Below, in pieces: positions 20,287 through 32,430 of a DNA stretch of 64,000 nucleotides (its first letter is position 1; each line of letters starts with the position of its first letter). The notes beneath the pieces are model-generated. The model was not told the DNA's origin and made no database searches. It saw only the letters and a list, made by a program, of their open reading frames with translations. Source of the stretch: Megaustenia siamemsis (Eukaryota > Mollusca > Gastropoda > Stylommatophora > Ariophantidae); the NCBI GenBank assembly GCA_032433765.1, contig JAVIAB010000047.1:14229607-14293606 (forward strand). The letters are read 5' to 3'. Both the position numbers and the translations under genes were made by a program.

Positions 20287-20420
20287 ACAATACTGCTGTT
20301 ATATTGAGTTCATGAATACTGCTGTTATATTGAGTTCATGAATACTGCTGTTATATTGAGTTCATGAATACTGCTGTTGTATTGAGTTCAGCGATACTGC
20401 TGTTATATTGAAGTCAAGGA
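20287..20420. repeat. 26-bp minisatellite split by a SINE
   Basis: ATACTGCTGTTATATTGAGT then TCATGA, about 5 units here. It resumes at about 20691-20730 after the SINE family 1 insertion. Confidence 0.85.
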
Positions 20421-20682
20421 AAGTAAAAAATTAAAGAGCCCCTTCACGCCAAGTGGCGTATAGGGAATATGGTGTTAGTGACCCTATATTTTACAGAAGT
20501 TCAGCACATTATTTTTGGGGTAATATGGTCGGTGTTACGCCCGTGCCACTTTACTTTCCCAGAAAAAAATCCGGTACCCATTTAAGGCTGGGTAAACCCG
20601 GAAGCCGTCGGTTGGGATCGAACCCTACCTCTTGTCCTTTGTAGTCCAGTTCACTAACCACTGAGATATCGCGGCTCCCTGA
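20421..20682 (-). mobile_element. SINE family 1, minus-strand copy
   Basis: Reverse complement of the 17904-18166 type: B box region near 20612-20625, A box near 20655-20668 and body TATAGGGAATATGGTGTTAG. CAAGGA flanks both sides (20415-20420 and 20686-20691), a short putative target duplication. The minisatellite continues past it, so the SINE is the younger event. Confidence 0.8.
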
Positions 20683-20730
20683 GGGCAAGGATACTGCTGT
20701 TATATTGAGTTCAGCAATACCGCTATTTAC

Positions 20731-22014
20731 ATTTCTTTAAAAAATATATTTTTTGTTGCGCACATGTTGAAAAACATAAAAAATATTTCAAATTATAAAA
20801 ATAAATACATTTAGAAGTCTTGAGCTATTGTGTCGTGGTTTTACATTTTATTAATTAATCTAAGATGTCAAATTTAAACGTTGAGCGAACTCCGCCGGTG
20901 TTACAGATTGCGTACTCTGTGCTGATAACTCGTTAAACGAACAGCACGAGATTTAAGTACTAAAGAACGCTACTTGTTGAATCTATAACAACAACACGTA
21001 CTGCACTAGTGAGAACCTTTCTATTTGAGCTAACACAAAAAGTAATGTAACTTGTTTCTTTTAAAACTTCTTTCTTCCATTTTATTTATTTTTTTCTTTT
21101 TTGTGTGTGTTATTTTTCACTTTTGTTATTTATTATTTTCTATTTTTTTGTCGCTTTTGCTATTGATATGACGTATTGATCGAAACATCAATATTATATA
21201 TATGTGCCATTATATGAGACTGCTGAGCATTTTATTACATATTTTCTTTGCCCCATTGCCGACTTGTATTTACGTTCTCAGTCATTTTGAATTAAATTAG
21301 AAACCATAAAAATGCAACATTTTAAGGCATTCTAATTATAGACTTTCTTACGTCATATTTTTTCTTGAGAATTTAATTCTAGATTACCTGCCCCTTGATC
21401 ATGCAAATAGAAGCACGTGCCAGCCGTCTGGTCTAACTAAAAATAGAAGGCAGTAAGGAATCTCCCTTGATGTTTTGTGATAGATCTTCTATGGGAATTC
21501 TCATCTATAAAAAGACTTCACGCCAGACTCGTGGCTATGGTGGCTATGACAGGTTGATAGTTTCCTTGCGATAACATCGACCGATAGCACATGGTCGCTA
21601 TAAACAATGATTTTCTGATTATTATCTTGATTGCTATCTGGCTTATCGACGACACGGCGTGAATATTGCCCTCAATCATTGTCTCGGTTGACAGACAACC
21701 ATAATTTGACGAGAATCACAGCCACATGTTATTACCACAGCATGCCTGCCCGTCGATTTTCTGCGAGAAAGAAACGGGAACAGTAATTAGTGTTTATATT
21801 TGCAATAATTGGTATCTACAGTCATATGGTAAATAATGAAAGTAGACTTTTCAAATGATTTAAGGGGTAGAGCCACAGGGGAAAATAAACATAAAAAGGT
21901 ATTGAGCGGCTAAATTAACAAATAGATAAGACAAGCTTCAACGTTCCGGCAAAAGCATTAATTAGGTATTACAAACAAACTATACACATGAAACACAAAA
22001 TTCCAAGTTAGAAT
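20731..22014. other. no gene recognised
   Basis: AT-rich unique-looking DNA of ~1.3 kb. No long frame, no tandem repeat and no recognised transposable element. It may be ordinary intergenic or intronic sequence. Confidence 0.4.
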
Positions 22015-22025
22015 ACACAACAACT

Positions 22026-22657
22026 CATCATCATCAAGTACCGGGCCTGCTGGCGTAGGTGATCATGTCCCTCCACAACTTTCGATCTCAACAGCTATTT
22101 ATCATTTCTGTTTTTGACCCTTCTATCAAGCCATTCTCTTAAGCTGTCTGTTATTTTTTCTCTTTGCTTCCCTCTATATCTTCGTCCCTCAATTTTTCCA
22201 GTTGTTACAATATATTCCAATTGTTCTCTTCTCATTACATGGCCAAAAAATGATGACTGTTTCTTCCTAATATTGGAAATTAGCTCTCTTTTTGCTTTGG
22301 CCTCTCTCAGAACATCTTCATTACTCTTCTTAGCTGTCCATGGTATTCTCAATATTCGTCTGTAAAGCCACATTTCTACAGACTCTAGTGATTTTCTTGT
22401 CTGTTGTCCTATTGTGGCGATTCATGATTGTACAAAGAAGTTACGACGGTGGTTTTCTGTTGCCTTCCGTCGGTTTGTATACGGTTGGCTCAGCTAGCCA
22501 TTGACTAAAAAGTCTCACCCACAAAGCAGTGGGGTTGTTTTACTTCGGGGTATCCTCCCTTAGCCTTTTTCTCTCCCGAGGTTACCTGAAAGGCAGCAGG
22601 GTAGCCACAGGTTGTACTGTTTACTGCATACAGTAGCAGGTAAAATTACCCGACCTG
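22026..22657 (-). mobile_element. internally deleted non-LTR family A element with 11-bp target duplication
   Basis: ACACAACAACT occurs at both 22015-22025 and 22658-22668. Between them, reading minus, a non-coding 5' block (22657 to about 22425) joins directly to the family A C-terminus. That part has RKSLE, MWLYRRILRIPWTAKKSNED and REWLDRR, then the GATGATGAT tail at 22026. The EN and RT regions are missing. Because the 5' end sits at a target duplication, the 5' block is probably the authentic element start, so this is a non-autonomous internal-deletion derivative rather than an ordinary 5' truncation. Confidence 0.8.
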
Positions 22658-22668
22658 ACACAACAACT

Positions 22669-23149
22669 ACACAGCTCTAAAAAATGGCGGAAAAGACAGT
22701 GTCAGAATGTCTTCATAAATAAATAAAATTACTTTACCCAGAAATGTAACTTTTTTGAGTGGTGTCACAAATTAAAACCATTTTCATAGATTATCAGTTT
22801 TAAGGAAGAGAGGAATGTACTAAACTCTTCATTCGTAAATTGTACACAATTTCCAAGATTAAAATCAACATATCGCTTTGAGATTGAAATAGTAGCCGTG
22901 AGTTACCGAATTATTTGCCAATAATTTTGTCGGTTCTTTTACGAGCGAGAGGGAAGATGGATATAGCTGGCAGCTGGTAGTTCTCTACACGTGAGACTAC
23001 GTACATTTTGTATAAAGAGGGATGGAAGATTTGAGGAATTGCAAACAGGTGAGACTACTTAATGGTTTACGTTTTAAGGGGAGACTACAGCATTGTGTGT
23101 TCGCCGGAGAATGGAGTGTTTTTTAACGGAATAAGGGCAAGCCAATATA
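22669..23149. other. no gene recognised
   Basis: Mixed-composition sequence without a supported frame or repeat. Confidence 0.4.
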
Positions 23150-23238
23150 CAACAGAGATGGATGCTGCCAGCTGATGGCTTGCGCCAGGATAGATGAACC
23201 AGAACCACATAGGATTTACTTCACCTCCTCGCGGTGCC
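23150..23238 (-). repeat. dispersed repeat R1 fragment
   Basis: The minus strand matches the R1 segment around CTATCCTGGCGCAAGCCATC. It joins directly to a head-less SINE family 3 copy. Confidence 0.6.
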
Positions 23239-23510
23239 TCTAGAGTTCAAATCCTGGCTGCATCAGTTGGAATTGTTATTTATGATTTCTCTCTGCGGCA
23301 ACCATTTATGGTCTCAGCCACGAGACCCGGCTTGAAACGTCAATTATTCATGGGCGAAAAAAAATGAGTACCATCGTAGACGGAGTTATCTGCCTGTGCG
23401 GCGAGGGACCCCTGTGCACACGGCTGCCAGGAAAACGAACGGGTTAATACGCAAAATTCAGTTCCTAGTCTCTAGGGACATCGCCAGAGGTGAAACCTGG
23501 CGAAGCAAAC
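23239..23510 (+). mobile_element. SINE family 3, head-truncated
   Basis: Begins at the B-box-like AGTTCAAATCCTGG and shares the body with 53354-53691: TTTATGATTTCTCTCTGCGG, GTGCGGCGAGGGACCCCTGT, CACACGGCTGCCAGG and CGCAAAATTCAGTTCCTAGT. It ends in an A-rich tail. Confidence 0.75.
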
Positions 23511-23663
23511 AAAAAAATAAATACAATCGGATGAACTTCATCAAGAAACAAGGGGGATGGAATATAAAATAAATTGCGCATTAAGAAAAATAAACCTTGC
23601 AGTAATTCTTCTAAACAAAATGAAAGTTTTGAGTTTTTAATTTGCATATTCCTTTTAATGTGT

Positions 23664-23890
23664 CACAGCTAAATGCAGTGTTGCTACCCTGAGAGAAGTA
23701 TTAGTTTATCTATAATGAGTTACAGGTAAATGCTGAGCTGGTTCCCTGAAAGAAGTATTGGTTCATCTATAATGAGTTACTTGTAAATGCTGTGCTGGTT
23801 CCCTGAGAGAAGTATTGGTTTATCTATAATGAGTTACAGGTAAATGCTGTGCTGGTTCCCTGAGAGAAGTATTAGTTTATCTATAATGAG
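23664..23890. repeat. 57-bp minisatellite, split by a retrotransposon
   Basis: Units hold GGTTCCCTGAGAGAAGTATT and TATCTATAATGAGTTACAGG. About 4 copies lie here and ~2 more at 24697-24825, past the family A insertion. Confidence 0.88.
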
Positions 23891-24696
23891 ATTTTGATTT
23901 ATCATAAATAATCTAAGGTATGCTGATGATACAGTCTTAATCGCTAAGAGTGAAAATGAGTTACAAGAAATGTTGGATATTATAGTGAAAGCAACAAAAA
24001 TAAAGGACCCAGCCTTAGAAGCAAAAAGACAGAGTAATGATAACAACAAAGAAAAAAACATCACCTCAGTACAAAATGAAGACAAGTGGAACAATATTAA
24101 AACATGTAAATGAATTTAAATATTTGGGAACTTTCTTAACCTCAGACGGAAGATGTACAAAAGAGGTGAGATGCAGAATGGCTCAGGCAAAAGCAGCTTT
24201 CCAAAAAATGAGGAAGATACTATGCAATCCATTTTTGACAATAGAAACAAGAAAAAGAGTTCTTAAATGTTACGTAGAGCCAGTCTTAACATATGGATGC
24301 AAATCATGGACAATAGGACAACAGACAAGAAAATCACTGGAGTCTGTAGAAATGTGTTTTTACAGAAAAATGTTGAGAGTACTATGGACAGCTAAGAAGA
24401 GTAATGAAGATGTTCTGAGAGAGATCAACGCAAAAAGAGAGCTAATTTCCAATATTAGGAAGAAACAATCATCATTTTTTGGCCATAAAATGAGAAGAGA
24501 ACTGCAATGTATTGTAACAACTGAAAAAATTGAGGGACGAAGAGATAGAGGGAGGCAAAGAGAAAAAGTAACAGACAGCTTAAGAGAATGGCTTGGCAGA
24601 AGGTCAACAACAGAAATGATAAATAACAGAAATGCCGAGATCGAAAGTTGTGGAGAGTCATGTCACCTACGCCAGCAGGCTCGGTATTTGATGATG
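23891..24696 (+). mobile_element. non-LTR family A, 5'-truncated, with 8-bp target duplication
   Basis: ATAATGAG lies at both 23883-23890 and 24697-24704, inside the 57-bp minisatellite. The insert starts in the RT at NLRYADDTVLIAK (the YADD box) and runs to a TTTGATGATGAT tail. It includes a long open stretch from 24037 with FKYLGTFLTSDGRCTKEV, YGCKSWTIGQQTRKSLE and LREWLGRRSTTEM. It is one of the better preserved family A C-termini in the window. Confidence 0.88.
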
Positions 24697-24825
24697 ATAA
24701 TGAGTTACAAGTAAATGCAGTGTTGTTTTTTTTCCCGAGAGAAGTATGGTTTATTTATAATTAGTTACAGGTAAATGCAGTTTTGGTTCCCTGAGAGAAA
24801 TATTGGTTTATCTATTGCAGTCAAG
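24697..24825. repeat. 57-bp minisatellite, right part
   Basis: Continuation of the array at 23664-23890. Confidence 0.8.
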
Positions 24826-25084
24826 GAGACGGTACTTTGGGTTTGCGTGGACACTTTCACTTCAGTAACAAAAATAAAATAGGCAAAGAGACAAGCGAAG
24901 ACACATAGCATATACAGAGTTCAAGGCTCGTTCATACACGCCATTAAACCCAGCTGGGAAAAAATGGGTACCTGGGCGAAGGTCAAGCATCCGGGGAGAG
25001 AGCACTGGGCCACACTTCCTCAAAAGATGTGAGGCTGATAAGTGAAGGTGAATCAGATCGTGTGTTTTAAAGGGTTAAATAGAG

Positions 25085-25800
25085 TACTAGGAGAGTTGGA
25101 GTCAACAGAGTTAACAGAGGTGAGGGATGGCCGAGACACGTTAAGTTACTCAATCACACTGAACACTGGTCAGTTTAAAGGACATCTCATGATCGTTGTG
25201 ATTAAGTTAATCACGTGACGAAACTCGACGTGGAAGGCTAGAGTTCTGGACTACGTTAGTTACCTTCAGTATCTCGGAGAGACAAGAAAGACATACGTTT
25301 AGATCAGGCAATGCGCTGGCAGGACGGATGCCATCTGGATAAAATGGCCGATTACCAGAATGAGTAAAGAATGGATAGTTAAAAATAAAGAAGAATGATC
25401 AGCCAAACAGTTAGAAATATCAAATTAGCTAGAGATAGAGTGATGTAGACATTTGGGTCCATCCTTGACTGTTTTAAAGGACTTATAAGTTCTGTTAGAG
25501 ATAGCCAGTTAGATACAACTGAGTAGCGGTTTTAGATGTATATATTTCAATCAGGAGTGTATGAGTATGTGATTTGTGATTGCAGGTCTTTGTAATTGTT
25601 GCCCTACTATTGTTTTATGTCATTAAACCTGTTAGAGTCCTGGCTACTTGTGCCAAATTCTAGAAATCTTAAAACAGAGTTGTCTTTAATGTTGATGTCT
25701 GTGACTGTTGTCCAGTTCTATAATGTCTATAGTAAAAATCAAGGAGAGGTGTTCTGTCTGGTTGAATTCGACCTTGCATCACAGCAGGCATAATGATAAC
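25085..25800 (+). repeat. dispersed repeat R2 (uninterrupted copy)
   Basis: Diverged homolog of 52911-54230. Shared blocks are AACACTGGTCAGTTTAAAGG, GTTTAGATCAGGCAATGCGC, TTCTGTTAGAGATAGCCAGT, TTAGATACAACTGAG and GGAGAGGTGTTCTGTCTG. This copy lacks the two SINEs present in the other and so gives the empty sites. No coding frame is conserved. Its class is unknown. Confidence 0.75.
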
Positions 25801-25920
25801 ACTACCCACAGAGTCGTAAAGAACATATACGGCCTTTCAGTTGATAACTCTGCTTGAAAGACTCTACACTCCACTCTTATATGGCTGCAAATGTCTGAAA
25901 CCTTTATCTTCTTCCTTTAA

Positions 25921-26224
25921 CTCTTTCCGCACGGAAGCTTTTTATCGACGCAACGGAAGAGATTTCAGAGACAAAATTGTTCATGGTTTTAAGAATCAAT
26001 CTACATATTTATATTTCTCTAACATATACCATATTATACATTAATTTTTTAGATATTTCAGCACGGTATTAGATTTCAACAGTATCAAGATGATACAAGA
26101 CATGTAAAAAGAATATGGTTTGAAGACGTTCACACTAATCAAATTGAACGTGGCGCTCTATGCGGCGAAACATACCCTGCTGAGATCTGCATGGCACACA
26201 TGGCGGTGAAACGTAGGGAAAGAG
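25921..26224. mobile_element. 304-bp TTAA MITE, second copy
   Basis: Exactly 304 bp, bounded by TTAA at 25917-25920 and 26225-26228. Opposite orientation to 5985-6288: the left end CTCTTTCCGCACGGAAGC corresponds to the right end of the other copy. Confidence 0.88.
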
Positions 26225-26639
26225 TTAACTAGACCATATGATTTGGAGATAGGTGGGCCGTTGTACTTCCTCACTGTTATTACTGTCTCCGACTCAATAA
26301 AAATGTGATAACGTATTTAGAGAGGTATTTATTGATTCTAAAAACTCAATTGGATAGATGAAGAAGTGGAGACAAATGTTTACTAACAAAAGACTAGTTG
26401 ATCAAGAAGGATTTGTCGATTCGTTGGATGGAGAGATAGAAGAACGTACCAGAATACCAGTCAGAAGTGTTAACGAATGAGTATATAGCAATTTAAACTA
26501 AAAGAGTAATGGAAGGATCGTGTAGAATAAGAAGAAGAAGAGGAAAAGGGTGAGTGAGGTACAATAAATGTTTTAGGAAGAAGAAAATGGAAAGGCAAAG
26601 GAAGTACGCACTTATTTTTGGAACAAGAGGAAGGGAAAA

Positions 26640-27690
26640 AATGAGTAAAGTTCAATATATATTTTAGGAAGAAGAAGATAGAATGGGTAAGTGAAGTGAA
26701 AACATATTTTAGGAAGAGGAAGATAGAATGGGTAAGTGAAGTGAAAACATATTTTAGGAAGAGGAAGATAGAATGGGTAAGTGAAGTGAAAACATATTTT
26801 AGGAAGAGGAAGATAGAATGGGTAAGTGAAGTGAAAACATATTTTAGGAAGAGGAAGATAGAATGGGTAAGTGAAGTGAAAACATATTTTAGGAAGAGGA
26901 AGATAGAATGGGTAAGTGAAGTGAAAACATATTTTAGGAAGAGGAAGATAGAATGGGTAAGTGAAGTGAAAACATATTTTAGGAAGAGGAAGATAGAATG
27001 GGTAAGTGAAGTGAAAACATATTTTAGGAAGAGGAAGATAGAATGGGTTAGTGAAGTGAAAACATATTTTAGGAAGAGGAAGATAGAATGGGTAGGTGAA
27101 GTGAAAACATATTTTAGGAAGAGGAAGATAGAATGGGTAAGTGAAGTGAAAACATATTTTAGGAAGAGGAAGATAGAATGGGTAAGTGAAGTGAAAACAT
27201 ATTTTAGGAAGAGGAAGATAAAATGGGTAAGTGAAGTGAAAACATATTTTAGGAAGAGGAAGATAGAATGGGTAAGTGAAGTGAAAACATATTTTAGGAA
27301 GAGGTAGATAGAATGGGTAAGTGAAGTGAAAACATATTTTAGGAAGAGGAAGATAGAATGGGTAAGTGAAGTGAAAACATATTTTAGGAAGAAGAGGATA
27401 GAAAGGGTAAGTGAAGTGCAAACATATTTTAGGAAGAAGAGGATAGAAAGGGTAAGTGAAGTGCAAACATATTTTAGGAAGAAGAGGATTGAAAGGGTAA
27501 GTGAAGTGCAAACATATTTTAGGAAGCAGAGGATAGAAAGGGTAAGTGAAGTGCAAACATATTTTAGGAAGCAGAGGATAGAAAGGGTAAGTGAAGTGCA
27601 AACATATTTTAGGTAGAAGAGGATAGAACGGGTAAGTGAAGTGCAAACATATTTTAGGAAGAGGAGGATGGAAAATGTTGATGAAAGTGC
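26640..27690. repeat. 45-bp satellite, ~23 units
   Basis: Core AACATATTTTAGGAAGAGGA, AGATAGAATGG and GTAAGTGAAGTG. Near-identical units run to about 27370. After that the unit changes to the GAAGAGGATAGAAAGGGTAA subtype. The 45-bp length keeps frames open on both strands (344 and 448 codons on minus), which I treat as artefact. Confidence 0.93.
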
Positions 27691-29387
27691 ATTAAATACA
27701 TTAGGAAGAAAAAGAAATAAGTGAGTAAGGTACAAACATATTTTAGGAAGAAGATGAAATAAGTGAGTGAAGTACAAATATATTTTAGGAAGAAGGGGAT
27801 GGAAAAGGGTGAGCAAAAAAACAATACATGTTTTAGGCAGAACAGGAAAAGAATGAGTAAAGTAAAAATTATGTGAAGAAGAAGAGGAAAATGGTGAGTA
27901 AAGTACAAAAAATATTTTAGGAAGTAGAGGAAAATGTCAGTAAAGTACAATAAATATTTTAGGAAGAAGAAGAAAATGTTAGTAAAGTACAATAAATATT
28001 TTAGGAAGAAAAAGAAAATGTTAGTAAAGTACAATAAATATTTTAGGAAGAAGAAGAAAATGTTAGTAAAGTACAATAAATGTTTTAGGAAGAAGAGTTT
28101 GGAAAAGGGTGAGTAAAATGCAGTAAATATTTCTGGCAGAAGAGAAAAAGGATGAGTAAAGTGCAATAACTAGTTGAAGATGAAGAAGGAGATAGAAAGG
28201 GTGAGTGAAGGACACCACATATTTTAGGAAGGAGGAGATGGAAAGGGTAAGTGAAAGACACCAAATATTTTAGGAAGAAGGAGATGGAAAGGGTAAGTGA
28301 AAGACACCAAATATTTTAGGAAGAAGGAGATGGAAAGGGTGAGTGAAGGATACCAAATATTTTAGGAAGAAGGAGACGGAAAAGGGTGAGCAAAAAACAA
28401 TACATGTTTTAGGCAGAACAGGAAAAGAATGAGTAAAGTACAAAAAATATTTTATGAAGTAGAGGAAAATGTCAGTAAAGTACAATAAATATTTTAGGAA
28501 GAAGAAGAAAATGTTAGTAAAGTACAATACATGTTTTAGGAAGAAGAGGAAAATGTCAGTAAAGTACAATAAATATTTTAGGAAGAAGAGGAAAATGTCA
28601 GTAAAGTACAATAAATATTTTAGGAAGAAGAATAAAATGTTAGTAAAGTACAATAAATATTTCAGGAAGAAGAGGAAAATGTCAGTAAAGTACAATAAAT
28701 ATTTTAGGAAGAAGAATAAAATGTTAGTAAAGTACAATAAATGTTTTAGGAAGAAGAGGAAAATGTCAGTAAAGTACAATAAATATTTTAGGAAGAAGAG
28801 GAAAATGTCAGTAAAGTACAATAAATGTTTTAGGAAGAAGAGGAAAATGTTAGTAAAGTAAAATAAATATTTTTATAAAGAAGAAGAAAATGTTAGTAAA
28901 GTACAATAAATATTTTAGGAAGAAGAAGACATTGTTAGTAAAGTACAATAAATATTTTTATAAAGAAGAAGAAAATGTTAGTAAAGTACAATCAATATTT
29001 TAGGAAGAAGAAGAAATTGTTAGTAAAATACAATAAATATTTTAGGAAGAAGAGTTTGGAAAAGGGTGAGTAAAATGCAGTAAATATTTCTGGCAGAAGA
29101 GAAAAAGGATGAGTAAAGTGCAATAACTAGTTGAAGATGAAGAAGGAGATAGAAAGGGTGAGTGAAGGACACCACATATTTTAGGAAGGAGGAGATGGAA
29201 AGGGTGAGTGAAAGACACCACATATTTTAGGAAGGAGGAGATGGAAAGGGTAAGTGAAGGACACCAAATATTTTATGAAGGAGGAGATGGAAAGGGTGAG
29301 TGAAAGACACCAAATATTTTAGGAAGGAGGAGATGGAAAGGGTGAGTGAAAGACACCAAATATTTTAGGAAAGAGGAGATGGAAAGG
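27691..29387. repeat. related 42/46-bp purine-rich satellite field
   Basis: Unit types related to the 45-bp array, such as AGGAAGAAGAGGAAAATGTC plus AGTAAAGTACAATAAATATT, and GGAAGGAGGAGATGGAAAGG plus GTGAGTGAAAGACACC. The block at about 28345-29387 is nearly duplicated at about 30505-31540, on the other side of the retrotransposon insertion. Confidence 0.9.
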
Positions 29388-30438
29388 AATGCTTTGGAAG
29401 TTGCTGAGTCATTATGGAATCCCCATAAAGTTTATTAACCTGATAAAAACAATGTATGAAGGAACAAAATGTAGTGTGGTGCATGAAGGACAGCTTACAG
29501 AAGCATTTGAAATAAGAACAGGAGTAAGGCAAGGATGCCTTCTGTCTCCATTTCTCTTTCTACTGGCCATAGATTGGATTATGAAAATAACTCAAAACAA
29601 CAGAAATGGGATCCAGTGGTCACTGACCAAACAACTTGATGATTTAGACTTTGCTGATGACATAGCTCTCCTATCACACAGCCACCAACAGATGCAAGAT
29701 AAAATGAGTATATTAGATGAGAGATCACAACAGCTAGGACTAAAGATTAATAGAGATAAGACCAACATTATGAGAATTAATGCAGTTGGCAATAACCAAA
29801 TAAAACTAGGAGAAATACCTCTACTAGACGTACAATCTTATATATATCTGGGCAGTAATATAGATAAAGAGGGAGGAACAGAAAACGATACCAAAATAAG
29901 GATATCAAAAGCAAGAGGAGCTTTCATTGCACTGGGAAACATATGGAAATCCAAAGAAATTAGGCTAAATACAAAAATACAAATTTTCAACTCCAATGTT
30001 AAGTCGGTTCTATTATATGGCTGTGAAACATGGAGAATAACAAAATTGACAATCACGAAGGTACAGACTTTCATTAATGGATGCTTGCGCAGAATAAAGG
30101 GATGGAAATGGCAGGACAAAGTCACAAACGTGGAATTATGGAAATGTACCGGTCAAATACCAGTGGATAAAGAAATACAGCGAAGACGATGGCGATGGAT
30201 AGGACACACACTACGGAAACCAACTGAGAGTATTACACAACAGGCCCTTTTTTGGAATCCCCAGGGGAAAAGACAAAGAGGAAGACCAAGGAATTCTTGG
30301 AGAAGACAGATTGAAGCAGAGATGAAGATGATGGGGAAGACATGGAATGATCTTAAAAGAATTGCAAAAAACAGAACGACTTGGAAAGTGTTTGTTGAAG
30401 ACCTATGCTCCACTGGGAGCTAAAAGGTAGAAGAAGAA
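29388..30438 (+). mobile_element. 5'-truncated non-LTR retrotransposon (family B) with open 344-codon frame
   Basis: The insert lies between GAGATGGAAAGG at 29376-29387 and at 30439-30450; that 12-mer is also the satellite core, so it is weaker proof of duplication. The open frame 29389-30423 is the RT C-terminal half. It has TGVRQGCLLSPFLFLLAIDW, then DLDFADDIALLSHS (an FADD catalytic box), KINRDKTNIM, YLGSNIDKEGG, LLYGCETWRI, RRRWRWIGHTLRKP and KRQRGRPRNSWRRQI. The absence of stops suggests a young insertion, but the endonuclease and RT fingers are missing, so it cannot be autonomous. The clade is RTE/CR1-like, not resolved. Confidence 0.88.
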
Positions 30439-32430
30439 GAGATGGAAAGGGTAAGTGAAGGACACCAAATATTTTAGGAAGGAGGAGATGGAAAGGGTGA
30501 GTGAAAGACACCAAATATTTTAGGAAGAAGGAGACGGAAAAGGGTGAGCAAAAAACAATACATGTTTTAGGCAGAACAGGAAAAGAATGAGTAAAGTACA
30601 AAAAATATTTTATGAAGTAGAGGAAAATGTCAGTAAAGTACAATAAATATTTTAGGAAGAAGAAGAAAATGTCAGTAAAGTACAATACATGTTTTAGGAA
30701 GAAGAGGAAAATGTCAGTAAAGTACAATAAATATTTTAGGAAGAAGAGGAAAATGTCAGTAAAGTACAATAAATATTTTAGGAAGAAGAATAAAATGTTA
30801 GTAAAGTACAATAAATGTTTTAGGAAGAAGAGGAAAATGTTTGTAAAGTACAATAAATATTTCAGGAAGAAGAGGAAAATGTCAGTAAAGTACAATAAAT
30901 ATTTTAGGAAGAAGAATAAAATGTTAGTAAAGTACAATAAATGTTTTAGGAAGAAGAGGAAAATGTCAGTAAAGTACAATAAATATTTTAGGAAGAAGAG
31001 GAAAATGTCAGTAAAGTACAATAAATGTTTTAGGAAGAAGAGGAAAATGTTAGTAAAGTAAAATAAATATTTTTATAAAGAAGAAGAAAATGTTAGTAAA
31101 GTACAATAAATATTTTAGGAAGAAGAAGACATTGTTAGTAAAGTGCAATAAATATTTTTATAAAGAAGAAGAAAATGTTAGTAAAGTACAATCAATATTT
31201 TAGGAAGAAGAAGAAATTGTTAGTAAAATACAATAAATATTTTAGGAAGAAGAGTTTGGAAAAGGGTGAGTAAAATGCAGTAAATATTTCTGGCAGAAGA
31301 GAAAAAGGATGAGTAAAGTGCAATAACTAGTTGAAGATGAAGAAGGAGATAGAAAGGGTGAGTGAAGGACACCACATATTTTAGGAAGGAGGAGATGGAA
31401 AGGGTTAGTGAAAGACACCACATATTTTAGGAAGGAGGAGATGGAAAGGGTAAGTGAAGGACACCAAATATTTTAGGAAGGAGGAGATGGAAAGGGTGAG
31501 TGAAAGACACCAAATATTTTAGGAAGGAGGAGATGGAAAGGGTAAGTGAAGGACACCAAATATTTTAGGAAGGAGGAGATGGAAAAGGTGAGTGAAAGAC
31601 ACCAAATATTTTAGGAAAGAGGAGATGGAAAGGGTAAGTGAAGGACACCAAATATTTTAGGAAGGAGGAGATGGAAAGGGTGAGTGAAGGACACCACATA
31701 TTTTAGGAAGGAGGAGATGGAAAGGGTGAGTGAAAGACACCACATATTTTAGGAAGGAGGAGATGGAAAGGGTAAGTGAAGGACACCAAATATTTTAGGA
31801 AGGAGGAGATGGAAAGGGTGAGTGAAAGACACCAAATATTTTAGGAAAGGAGGAGATGGAAAGGGTAAGTGAAGGACACCAAATATTTTAGGAAGGAGGA
31901 GATGGAAAGGGTGAGTGAAAGACACCAAATATTTTAGGAGGAGATGGGGTAAGTGAAGGACACCAAATATTTTAGGAAGGAGGAGATGGAAAGGGTGAGT
32001 GAAAGACACCACATATTTTAGGTGGAAAGGGTAAGTGAAGATGGTAAGAAGAGGAAAGGGTGAGTGAAGGATACCAAGTATTTTAGGAAGGAGGAGATGG
32101 AAAGGGTGAGTGAAGGATACCAAGTATTTTAGGAAGGAGGAGATGGAAAGGGTGAGTGAAGGATACCAAGTATTTTAGGAAGAAGAAGATGGAAAGGGTA
32201 AGTGAAGGATACAAAATATTTTAGGAAGGAGGAGATGGAAAGGGTGAGTGAAAGACACCACATATTTTAGGAAGGAGGAGATGGAAAGAGTAAGTGAAGG
32301 ACACAAAATACTTTAGGAAGGAGAAGATGGAAAGGGTGAGTGAAGGACACCAAATATTTTAGGAAGGAGGAGATGGAAAGGGTGAGTGAAGGACACCAAA
32401 TATTTTAGGAAGATGAAATGGGTGAGTGAA
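30439..32430. repeat. purine-rich satellite field, right part
   Basis: 30505-31540 repeats the variant order of 28345-29387 almost base for base. Then 31540-32430 is a run of 46-bp GGAAGGAGGAGATGGAAAGG units alternating AAAGACACC and GAAGGACACC spacers. A few deleted units lie near 31935-32050. Confidence 0.9.

Noticed and set aside
26470..28166. 448- and 344-codon hydrophobic-repeat frames resembling multi-pass membrane proteins
   Set aside because: Direct translation of 45-bp and 42-bp satellite units. The apparent membrane segments come from the pyrimidine-rich minus strand.
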